Notes under the pieces: model-generated
The model's database searches: none
What the model saw: the letters and a program-made list of their open reading frames with translations, nothing else
What the model was told of the DNA's origin: nothing
DNA from: Centropus unirufus
Taxonomy: Eukaryota > Chordata > Aves > Cuculiformes > Centropidae
Direction: 5' to 3'
Assembly (NCBI GenBank): GCA_013397695.1
Contig: VYZI01000124.1
Location: forward strand, 759,354 to 823,353
DNA length: 64,000 bases
Translations under genes and position numbers: made by a program
Shown here: piece by piece, positions 37,001-48,300 of the stretch
Numbering within the stretch: the stretch's first letter is position 1
How the letters are laid out: the number at the start of each line of letters is the position of its first letter

Positions 37001-40000
37001 CACCAGATGAAAATAAGGTCCCTAAACCTTCTTAAAGAAACCGACTTGCTAGAGATATTTTAGAAGTCAAAGAGTTATGAGTCAGGTTTAAAAAGAGGGT
37101 GTTTTTTCAGATTAATTTAATATACTTGAAGATTTCAACTGGGAATCTCAAATACTCCTTAGACCTTTGTCCTCCTTAACTTTGAAAAGTTAACTGCATG
37201 GGTTCTTTTGGATATCTCATTGCAGCACACACAAACACATGCAAATACAAATCCTGGGATTTTAGCTAAAATCAGCTCATTCATTTCCCTGATCTTCTAA
37301 AGAAAGTCATGTGATTTTGAAGATCTTTCCAGTTGTTCTATAGTCAATGAGAAAGAAGACATCATACAACCTACAGGCAGCTTTAAGTGGTACTTCCAAA
37401 AGAAATCAATACGAGCCAGCAATGCAGTTTAGCTGTGTTTCCAATCAATGAAAACACAATCGCTTCACCCTCTTTCTTTTATTTAAAGGAGGTGCTTGTA
37501 GTTCCTGAGTCCCACTGGATGAAACTAGATAACAAATTTTTTTTCTCCTCTTACTTTTTAAAAACGATCTCTGTTTTTAACATTCTGTCCTCCTAGCTGC
37601 AGCCTATGCTGTCCGTCCTTTTACATTTCCTCCAGGTGCTCAAAGAATACATATGGATAAGAAATGACCCGTGCAATCTTATGTAGCAGAGCATACAATT
37701 TCTGTATAACTGCATTTTACCTTCATCTTTGACAAGACAGTGCCAGTTATGCTCAATGAGCTGAGCAGATTTTTAACAGTGTGTGAGAGGAACTGCAGCA
37801 CGTGGGAGAAAACTAATTGAATCTTGCGGGGTTCTTTTTTTGGTTTATTTTCTTTTGACTTGGCTTTGGCTCTTCTACTGCAACTGCAACATTTAGAGCT
37901 AGGAATTTAAGCACTGAATTGGAGGATGGCAGAGAATGTCAACGAAAATAATCAACTGATATGTGGGGAGATGAGGTAAATGCAGGTGATGCATCTGAGC
38001 TAGAAAGAAGCAGGATACTTATACAAGCGTATGGGTAATGTAGTCATAAAAAAGAATAATTCTTTTCTGCAGGACTTGTCCTTTCTCATGCTACTTGACA
38101 GCATGCTTTAAAACTATGGCTTTAGAAGCGTCAACTCATCAAATAGCTGTGTTACATTAGGAAAACTAAAAGAAAACAAAGGACACTCTAGTACCCCTAA
38201 GAGCACTCAAAATAATGGTTTATCATATTGCTGTCAAATTTGAAGTAATCTGTTATTTAGCGCCTGTATGACACTGCCTTTTTAAAGATTGTTTAGATTG
38301 CTGTAATCTTTTGTCCTAAGGCATCTCAAGCAACCCTGGAAACACGATATTACATTTCAAACAAACTTTCCCTGATGCAAGCCAGATGAACTTTGCTGAA
38401 TACAAGCGTTTTCGTCTATGATAAGAAAACTATTGAAGGGACTAAAGGATATATTTTATCAAATAATTAAAGCAGAAGTATTTTCTGTTTTCCAAATTTT
38501 TGTATGGTTAGTATTTGAAATTATTCGTCCATCCCATGATGATCTGCACTGAGATAATTCCAAATGGGGGAGGAAAATATCCATGATGAACAAATGGCTT
38601 TACTTAAAACAAAGCACACTAACCAACAAAAAAAAAGAAAATACCTTTCCCAAGCCTTAAGGGCCAAAATGATACATGTTCTTTGTCATGGAAACTGTTG
38701 AATACATTAATATGATTGGTGTGAGGTTACAGATAAAGAGGGGATAACAAAATGGATTTTTTATTCTACCTCTTTGAAAAGCAGAAAGAGTGTGGAAGCA
38801 ATCAGAAGTAGGACATCAGTCTTTGATTTCAGGTAAGCATCTGGCTACAAGAAATATAAGAAAACTTACATTAACTAAGAATTCTTTTGTATTCCATATT
38901 TTGGCAAGGTAATGAAGTTTGATGCCTGTGGAAGTATAGTACCTCTCTGCTAAAGCTGTTTTCCTTACACATCTGCCATTATTCCTTAGCTCTGAGTGTG
39001 TACGCCCTATGCTGTTACATCTTCCTGCTAATGAGATCCCTCCTGATTTTATAGCCTGTTGTTTAAATTTTATTTCTTTCATCTTCCAGTCAACCCCTGT
39101 TCTCATCCTTGTTCCTTTACAAGTGTCATATGTAATTGCTGATCTAGGACAGTTCTATAGGAGGACTGACTAGAGAAAAATACTGTTGTGGATAATGTGG
39201 AACATAAGGTAAATAAAAGTCAATAAATCATTTATATTCCATCTTATATATACTATAAGCACAGTTTTCCATGGTTAGCAATTTTAAATGGACAAAATCC
39301 AGTACATTAATGGCATATTTGATGTTGAAAACAACACAATTACACCCAGATGTTACATCATAAGAAGTTATTTCTATTACGATTCATGGTAGAAGGGAAT
39401 AAAGACATAGTCCCTCACCTATTACTGACCACTACCAAGCAGTATTTATGATGGAATTTCTATATGCAGAAGCTGTAATGTACTGCACAGAATTTTAAGC
39501 TTCCTTTTTTAACTCAGCATATTAAAAAAAAGGAAATGCAGCTCATTCAAAGTTGTTGTTACAAAAATTCATATTGCTGCCTCAGTAAATAAGCTGAGAA
39601 TGGAGTTTGAAATTGCTTATTTTTCTGCATTGTCTGAAAAATCTAAAAAATAGCAAGAAAAGATAAGCTGGTTTTAGTCATGCTAAGCTGCCATTAGATT
39701 GCTAGCATGTATTTATTTCTATAGACCAAGGTAAACTTATTAATGTGACCACAAAAACATTTATAAATGATGTATAATTTTTACTTGAGAGCTATTAATA
39801 GGTAAAAAAGCAGCACTTTCACCAAAAGACAGGAAGGTGTTTTTAGAAGGAAAATAATAGGAATATAAATATAAATATAGGAATATAAAACCAATTAAAA
39901 TCTTATCTTCCTCATAATAAAGGAAAATATGTCAGGAATGTCATCTGCTTGCTGACAGATTCTTCATTTCATATTGTATCAAGCTATGTAAACTGGAGAT

Positions 40001-43000
40001 GTAGCAAAAGAATAATGCATGTATCTATTCTTACCTTCAACGTAAAGATATGTGTGACCAAAGGCAAAATGAATTTTACTAGAAACAATTTAAAATAAAC
40101 AGATAATAAATAATGTTTGGATGCCAAAATCAGTAATAAAACCCACTTTTATAATGAAAAAATTATATGCAAATATAAAACTTTGTGCTTAAAAATATAT
40201 TGGAAATGCCTTCAATCGATATAGTGTTGTGATAACAATGAAAGACAATAGACTACCTTTTAAATAGCGGCAAATTTCTGAATGCAAAGACAAAATCTGA
40301 GTTAAATGTTGAGGAAAATCCTGTAGTCAGGTTAACTCCTGGCACCAAATCAGTGAAGTTACCCCTCTGTATGCCAATGGCTAAATTTGGACCTTGTCCC
40401 TTAATCCTAAGCAAAATACTGAAAATCATAATGTAAACTGAAACTCACTCATCTGAAAAGCAGAACTGGGAGCTCTTCAGCTAAAACAGATATGTAATTT
40501 CTAGGGCTTCTTTGTGTATTGTGGAATTTAGACAGAATTTTGTTACCCTATAAAGAATTATATTCATGTTATTGATTAATTGTATACTATTCTAATATGT
40601 GAAACAATTGAAAAATCAGAAATCTGAAAATTAAGTTACTTAGTTTTCAAAATAAGTAATGGTTTCTCCTGTAAATTGCACTATGTTGAACTCTCTTGCA
40701 GTTTATAAACTTCTATCTGGAAAATCAGTTTATCATTATGTCTTTGATATTACCCAAGCATTCTTGTAAATTGATAGTGTTTCAAACACTAGAGGAAAAT
40801 TATTTGTGCTTTGAAACTCTAATGTTTAGCTAGATGAAACTTGATTGTAAAATAACCATAAGTATAAAGAAGCATGCTGAATTTTAATAACGTAATGGGT
40901 CGTTTCTGCAAACAGAATACAAATTTTGAGAGAAGTTTAACATCAAAATTAAGCCTGTAATGTAAGTGGCTTCAGGAAAAGTGAATTCATCTTAGCTAAG
41001 TAATATGAAGCCATTATAGGTAGTAATTATGTTTTTAAATCAAACCACTTCCCCAAGCCTCATTCTCCCAGTCAATTCCCCATTATTTAATGAGATATAA
41101 GCAGATCGAGCTCAAAGATTTTTAGCAAGGAGATAGATGCAAACCAATCAAGTCTGAAATAACATATGACCTGCTCTTTCCCACTTCTTTATTTGAACAT
41201 CTGGTCTCAGCTACTGCTACATTGTTTGTAAACAATGACAGAAGCAAATACAAAGCACTGGCATAAACTATACATAGCTGGGCAATTTTGTTTGGGTCTG
41301 ACTACACTTAAACAAGTTAACCTTTATTGCATCACATAATAGACCTAGAGAGAGACTGGGCATTAGTCAGTAGCAGTTATAACTCTTTTGCAATAACAAA
41401 CTTATAGTTCTCCCAAGCTTTTGTCTTGGGAACGCTTGATAACATACCCTACGAAGCCTAAGCGCAGGAATCTAGTTTTGCAAAGTGTTCACCTCATTTT
41501 GTTTATAAGCCTCAATTGAAGATAAGTAGAAAGCAAGAGATTCTGAGCAAAAGGGTAAAAGATCTTTCAGATAAAAAAAAGTATTTGTAATCAATCCAGA
41601 AACTGTAAAGGCCATTTGTTCTGATATTTTACAATGCCTGAAAAGATAAAATCCTTTAAAGTAAAACATGTTCTTGAGTAATGAAGGCTGTTAAATTAAT
41701 ATACAGAGCAAAGCTTCCTTAGTCCGAAGTCTGTAACTCAAATGTATATGAAAGAAAACCAAAATGCCTCAGTCATCTTCGAGTCATTGGTTAAAAATTT
41801 TAATGAAATCCCAAAGTAATAAAGTTTAAAATTAAAGATAGTAGCCTATACCTGTAAATCCATCTGGATTAGTGACAAAAATTATTATCTATATGTAAGG
41901 TATTATACACATAAAAGACCTAGTATCATTAACTTGTATGAGTTTCCTTCAATGAAAAGCAAAGAACATCCCTCTTTTTCACCCCTCTTCAAACAAGAGA
42001 TGGCTGTGTGAATTCAGATGCCTCGGTTCAATGTTACGATATGCAAGTATAGTGATGCAAATTCCCCCACCTTCATTTCAAGCTGATTAGACTTGACAAC
42101 AGTTTCAATCTCAAAGTCGGGTAGCAACATTAATAAGTAGATATGCCTAAAGCTGATGAGTCCTTCTTAAAGGAGGTGATCTTTTGCTTCCTGCTTGGTT
42201 ACCATACATTTATTGATCCAACAAATGAGAAAAAAATCCTTAATGTCTGGATCTTAGAGACATGATTTCTGTTTTAAAGAGAAGCATGCTCTGCCTACCT
42301 GATTAAAAGCAAAAGTCTGAAAGACCTAATTTCTCCATTTCAGCCTGTGCAGTGTGGGAGGGACAGCGAGGAAATAAAGAACAAGGAACCTTACTACACC
42401 CTACAACCCAGTGTTTCCTCTGAAATGTAAGGATTCTCACTCTTCCCGTTGCTCTCTTTTCATAAAAGCTCTGCTGCAATATCACAGTGCAAAATACTTC
42501 CTTTGAGGGAGATGACTTGAGAATGATGCAAACTTCTTTGACTACTGGTCCAGTCTGGATCTAGTCAGGTTATAAATTACTGACAGTTTAGACACATTAT
42601 GATTTGACATTTCTGAAGTCTGTGATAATAACTGCTCTCAAAGACATTTTACATCGTCTAGGTAAATTGCATTAAAATTCTTACAAAATCAATGATTAAA
42701 TTACAAAATAGATTTCATAATAACAGTTACATCAGTTTAACAATATTGGTGAAAGATATATAAGTGAACCACACTTTACCTGCTAATCTCTCTAATAAAA
42801 TAATATGATCTAAAACTCCATCTCTTTCTAGCCGAGTCAAATACTTTGGCCAGGAATTCGGTACACTTCGCGACTCACATTCATAGGAAAGAGCAAGCTG
42901 GACTATAAATCAGCTTTTATATTTCATCATTTCCTTATCTTCAGTCTACTTTGGAATTCAAAATAATTTTAAATTTTCCCTTCTCTACCAATATTATCGG

Positions 43001-43074
43001 CCTTAAAACTTTTTGCCGTTCCTTGGGCTAATCACATTCTTTGATTTTCTTTCTTTTGTTTTCTATATCAGAAA
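34001..43074. other. Non-coding stretch, no gene seen
   Basis: Nine kilobases without a recognisable exon or transposon. The longest frames (96 codons on the minus strand at 38816-39106 and 79-82 codons near 34054-34632) overlap frames on the other strand and show no domain. CACGTG at about 37800 is an isolated E-box. The forkhead-like palindrome near 41.2 kb is listed separately. Confidence 0.55.
41220..41237. repeat. Forkhead-like palindrome
   Basis: CATTGTTTGTAAACAATG has eight-base arms around a 2-base centre and contains the forkhead core GTAAACA on the plus strand, with TGTTTG beside it. It is a short sequence match only. Confidence 0.45.
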
Positions 43075-43484
43075 TAGTGCGGCCAGCCAGGCTAGAGAAG
43101 TGATCTTTCCCTTGTACTCATATTGATGAGGCCTCACCTTGAATTCTGTGTTCAGTTTGGGGCTCATAATTACAAGAAAGACATTGATGTCCTGGAACAT
43201 GTCCAGTGAAGAACAACAAAGCTGGTGAAGGGGATGGATAAAAAGTCTTATGAGGAGCAGCTGAGGGAGCTGGGGCTGTTTAACCTAGAGAAAAGGAGGC
43301 TGAGGGGAGACCTTACCGCTGCCTTCAACTACCTGAAAGGAGGCTATAGCGAGGTGGGTGTTGGTCTCCACTTCCAGGTAACAAGTGACAGGGTGAGTTG
43401 GAATGAGTCAAGTTGTGCCAGGGGAGGTTTAGGCTAGATATTGGGAAATACTACTTCACTAAGGGTTGTTATGCAAGGCATTGT
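43075..43484 (+). mobile_element. CR1 LINE fragment, sense, truncated at both ends
   Basis: The plus strand carries the C-terminal part of CR1 ORF2. It opens with GTGCGGCCAGCCAGGCTAGA at 43077-43096. An open frame of 70 codons (43225-43437) reads SYEEQLRELGLFNLEKRRL, then DLTAAFNYLKGGYSEVGVGL and FQVTSDR, a well-preserved version of the segment that follows the reverse-transcriptase core. Similarity continues through LDIGKYYFTK-like sequence in another frame and stops abruptly near 43484, before the 3' untranslated region and terminal octamers. CR1 copies normally lose the 5' end, so the missing 3' end points to a later deletion. It belongs to the same broad CR1 group as the copy at 44698. 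Confidence 0.92.
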
Positions 43485-44542
43485 ATGTAGTTAACATAAA
43501 ATCAGCTCTAATCAGGCAATCTATAAACAGATTACATGGAAAAGTAGGTCATATTGTTCAGAGTGAGTGTTTGAATTGATAATTGATAGATGTTTCCAAA
43601 TAATTTACCATTAGCTACTCAAATAATATATTCTAATCATTTATTCAATAATATATATGGTACTTTTGTGCAAAATATCATTCAGTTTTAAGTTGTGGAT
43701 GTTTCACAAGTAAAGGGCTGTTCTAGTGAAAGTGGGGGAATCTCTTCTATTTAAAAAGAAATCTTCATTTTTGCTCACAAATCTACTTGAGGAATGAATT
43801 GGGGTATTCAGGCTGCTTTGAATACATACTACACTTGGTTAATAAAGTCATTTGGAAAATAGGAAGATTTAAATTGTAAATCTGAGAGCATTCCACCTCA
43901 ACTTTTAAAAAAACCCAAACATTATAAGTTGTGTGTATGAGGAAAAAAGGGTATAGAGCATAAAATATACCCTTTATAATGTATTAAAATCAAATTATAA
44001 GCTGGTTTAAGCGGCTCACAACTGCATCATTCTAGAAGCAAGCAATGAATTTTTAGTATCTTCTGCTCTTTGATACTATCCTCTATATTTCAAATTTATA
44101 TTTTTTTATATATATATTTCCTCTTTCACTCCCCATGCCAAATGGAGCAAAAAGTACCCTTAAGGTATATCAGAAATCATAAAATCAAATTCAGTCTTGG
44201 AGTAATCTTAAAAAAATATCTATATAGTGTTCCAACAGAGCAGTTCCCATGCCAAAACTCGACCAGTATATGTTTAACTTGCCTAATTAAATGTGCTGTG
44301 GTCATATTATTTTTAGTGAAATAATTGCGCACTGCTCAGTTCCAGTGGCTACTTGATAAGGACATCCCTCTTCTTGTATAAAAGACATTACTCTTTTAAT
44401 GTCTAATTTTAATTTCTTTTTTTTATGTGTATTTATTTCTACCTTACTAATTTTAACAACTTTCTTCTAGTTCCAACCTAAAAGAAGTCCATCAATTTAA
44501 TTGTGAAAAATGCTCTAGCCAGCTTAAATGATTCAGTCATGT
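43485..44542. other. Spacer between two CR1 copies, no gene seen
   Basis: AT-rich sequence without recognisable repeats except short A/T runs (for example about 44100-44120). The 84-codon frame at 44070-44324 has no domain. Confidence 0.6.
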
Positions 44543-44576
44543 AATCGTTTAGAAACGATTTCTAAAGAAATCGTTT
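44543..44576. repeat. Double hairpin built on AATCGTTT/AAACGATT
   Basis: AATCGTTT (44543-44550) is complementary to AAACGATT (44553-44560). The overlapping AAACGATTTC (44553-44562) is perfectly complementary to GAAATCGTTT (44567-44576) across a 4-base loop. The middle segment can therefore pair either way. A run of T follows. It contains three CG dinucleotides in AT-rich DNA. Confidence 0.8.
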
Positions 44577-44697
44577 TTTTTCAAGAAACTATTTCTGGCA
44601 AGGTGATTTGATTGAATATCAAAACGCAAGTAGCAATTAGAATAAAAACTTGTAATTAGAGCAAAAGCAAAACTTGAGGTTCAGACTACTCGGAGAT

Positions 44698-45300
44698 GAT
44701 CTTCCTGGACTTCAGTAAAGTCCTTGTATCAGAAAAAGTGTGGCCAGCAGGTCCAGCAAAGTGACTGTATACCCCTGTACCTGGCACTGCAGCTCAAGTA
44801 CTGAGTTCAGTTTTGGGCCCATCACTACAAGAAAGACATTGTGGTCCTGGAGGGTGTCCAGAGAAGACCAACAAAACTGGTGAGGGGGCTGGAGCACAAG
44901 TTTTATGAGGAGCAGCTGAGGGAACTGGGGTTGTTTAGCATGGAGAAGAGGAGGCTGAGGGGAGACCTTATCACTGCCTACCACTACCTGAAAGGAGGCT
45001 GCAGCAAAGTGGGTGGTGGTCTCTTCTCTCAAGTAATAGTTGTTAGGATGAGAGGGAGTGGCCTTAAGTTGCAACAGGGGAGGTTCAGAATGGACATTAG
45101 GAAAAATTTCTTCACTGAAATGTTTACTGGGCACTGGAATGGTCTGCCCAGGGAGGTGATTGACTCACCAGCCCTGGATATATTTAAAGGATGGGCAGAC
45201 AAGGTGCTTATTTGTATGGTTTAGTAGCAGACATGTATGGTTGGTCTAGATCTCAAAGGTCTTTTCCAACCTAGTGCTTCTATGATTCTCTGATTCTCTG
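44698..45300 (+). mobile_element. CR1 LINE copy with intact 3' end, reverse-transcriptase core deleted
   Basis: The copy begins with FLDFSKVLVS (44701-44730), the first catalytic block of the CR1 reverse transcriptase, and then jumps near 44730-44736 to SVASRS-like sequence that normally lies well downstream. The region holding the FADD motif is lost. A 127-codon open frame (44841-45224) preserves the whole C-terminal segment: RPTKLVRGLEHKFYEEQ, LRELGLFSMEKRRLRGDL, YHYLKGGCSKVGGGLFSQV, LQQGRFRMDIRKNFFTE and LPREVIDSPALDIFKG, ending at the normal ORF2 stop after ICMV. The 3' untranslated region follows, with GGTCTAGATCTCAAAGG, TTTTCCAACC and a tail of ATTCTCTG octamer-like units at about 45284-45300. 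This is the best preserved element in the window, but it cannot encode an active enzyme. Confidence 0.95.
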
Positions 45301-48300
45301 TATCTGCCCTATGGTGGGGGATGCTTGGCTTCCTTGATCTTCCACCTGTTGGCTCCATTCCAGATTTAACGTCCTTAGAAACACTGTACCCTGAAATAGA
45401 GTTCAAACTGCTTGGCCTGGACTACCAGAATGGAAAATCTACCTGGCAGTGGACATAAGCTTGAGAGACCAGATTTGTCCAAGTGCATAACATTTCACTT
45501 TAAAAACTCTGTCTTTTTTGTGATGGAATTGCACTTTCACAGAAAATATGCTACATATTGTAATTTCAATAATGATGTAACAGACAATATTCACAATCCA
45601 TATTTTTTTCTGTGAATAAATTAGTTGAGCAAAAACTAAGTAGAAGTATATAGCTTCTTCATTTCTGTCTCTCTGACTATATTTTTTTTTTACAGTAATG
45701 TACTTAATTGTTGACAAATCTTAACTTCTCTCCTGTCTTGTTTCCTTTTCCTTTGTTTATTGCATTTCATATTCACTCTTACTAGAATTATGAGCTTTTC
45801 ATTTTTGTAAAAGATTCAGAATTGAGTTGCAAAGAGCACTACAAAATGTAATAAACCCAACCCAATTTACAGCAAAACACAGTCCTTAATAATGACTGCT
45901 TGCTATTTTGAGAAGCCTGGATGTGACATTTTGTCACCTTATAAGTATCTTCAAATAGCAGTTTTGTAACCTTGGCAATTATTAAAGTGAGGAAGTAGCC
46001 TTTTATTCATAAATTATAGCTGAATTTTTGATCATTATAGTCTAAAATGTTACTTTACATTATAAGTCAAGATGAATATCAGAGCAAATGTAACAGTAGA
46101 TGCAACATAAAATTTCAGTTAATATTGCAAAGGTGCTTACCATATGACCACATATTTCTATGACAAGTTTATACAAGAATTATTGTTGCTTTGTGGGTTG
46201 GATAGCTCAGGCAATATGGCAATTTTAAGCCATATCTAGCAAGGATATGTATATGCTGACAACTATGTACAGGCATGTACAGAGAGAAGGAAAGCGAGAG
46301 AGAAAAAAAAAAAGAGGGTGCGAGTGCTAGACTGGAGCAATCTGGATGTGAACAAGTATTGGAAAAACAATAATGAAAAAATTAGATCATCCCCATCACA
46401 GGTTTTATATTTTTGCTAATGTGTTATCTGCATTACACTGTATTTAATGAATTGTTAATGAGGTCAATGATGTTATCTCAACATGGCACCACCATCAAAT
46501 GAGATGAAAATTTATTTTATTCAAAATTTGGTAAAAAAACCCTGGTTTTTATAGTCATAATTAATGAAGAACTAAAATGAAAGAACAGACCAAACTCTCT
46601 AGTACTGGTTCCAAGTACTTCAACAAAACTCACTGAATGGATGCTTAAAAATCAATTAGATGGAAATATCTCAAAAACATGAGATTAGTTTCTTCAGCTA
46701 TTATTCTCTAAGTTAAAAATCTTGAAGTCTTCTGAAGGGGAAAAAGGAGAAGCAAGGCTAACATGATAATGAAGGACTGAACACACAGAGATCAGTGTCC
46801 ATCAAACTTGCAGTATACCTCAATTTAATTTTGCAAGTAGGGTGAAAGCAAAAATAAGTTAATGTTCCATTCTCCAGCCAGTTTACTTCTTTCCATGACT
46901 GATGCCTATTTAAAACAAGCAAAATGCAGAATTTGCACTGGTTGGAAAAGAAATATTTAGGTACAGATTGAAGTATTTTCAAGGCTCTCTCTTAGCAGAG
47001 GTCATCTAACTGTGGACTTGACAGGTCCATTTATGATCTGCTTCTATGGGCTGAATGAAAGCAGAAAACATAGGTTTGTTAAGGTCATGTCTGGGCTTGA
47101 TGGATCAACCCCTCCCATTCTCACCTCCCCCTAAACTGACACAATTGCATTCCTGATGAGGTGGCTCATTCTCTCTCCATGGTTGCTTGGGGATTCCGGT
47201 ACTCAAGTTTAACTCATTGTGACAGGCTGTGTGCTATGTGCCCTTGTGATGTTTACATCTTCATAATTGTACTGCACTAATGTTGAGCAGCCAAGAGTGA
47301 AAAGCAAATTATTCAGAAAAGTTTCAAGGTTAAGAGTCTCCTGCATTATCACCCACTCCCCCCAACACTTTCATTCTAGACCTTCTCTCCTAACAAAAAG
47401 AAAAAAACAGGACTGTACTGTAATTCAACTAACAGAAAATATAATATTAGAACTTGTTCCAAATACATACAGTCTGCCAGGACTCTTATTTCTGTTCATT
47501 CTTTTTAAATTTATGATATCTAGGAATATTAAATTTACTAAATTCTATCTAGGAAGATTGAATTTATTCTATCTATTCCATCTAGGAAGCACAGATACAA
47601 ATTCCACATATACATCCTGCGCCCAAATAACCAAGTTTTCCTTTCTTCCATGTGACCTCATGGCTCTTGAATTTCTAACTGTACATTGGATGCATTTATT
47701 TTATCTGTGTTAATTTTCTGGCGTTTCTTTCGGCTGAACTTTATGGAAAAAGTATCATGATATCGTTATCATGCCATTATCATGACATCATAATTTGAAG
47801 TTTCATGTAGGCCTAGCCTTTTAGACCGTATGGGTATTTTTCACATAATTTATGGAGAATTTGGGTGATTATACAGCTGGACAGGATTACAGTTGGGGAG
47901 GACTTTCACTCATCACTCCAGAATAGGCATTTTTATACTGAGGTGAGAAACTGAGGTTCTCAAATTAATTACAGGAGTATCAGTTGAATGGAGGCTCCTG
48001 CAGATATGGACAGTACAGATGGCTGGAGTCATTGTCTTGGTCTCAAGCTAACTTCAGATGTCTAAGTCCCGGTTTAGGTGGTTATTTGTTATGATGTTTT
48101 AAATAATGAGACAATCAGTGACAAGAATTCAATGAAAGAAATGGGTAGTCAGTTTGAGACAGAAAAGCAAAAGGGTGCCAGAGCAACAGCAGAACAAGTA
48201 GGAAGATGAGGACAGTTGTTAGTTCAGCAGAATAAACTGTGAAGAAGGCTGGTAGAGAAAACACTTAGCAAGGGCATGTACATATGAACATGTAGGTAAA

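Noticed and set aside
44712..45134. A 140-codon minus-strand open frame.
   Set aside because: It is the antisense shadow of the well-preserved CR1 ORF2 C-terminal segment, whose sense frame is recognisable.
47267..47713. The longest open frame in the window, 148 codons on the plus strand.
   Set aside because: Its composition is unbiased AT-rich translation, it has no recognisable domain, and it spans a local TATCTAGGAA-type repeat. I see no promoter or splice evidence.
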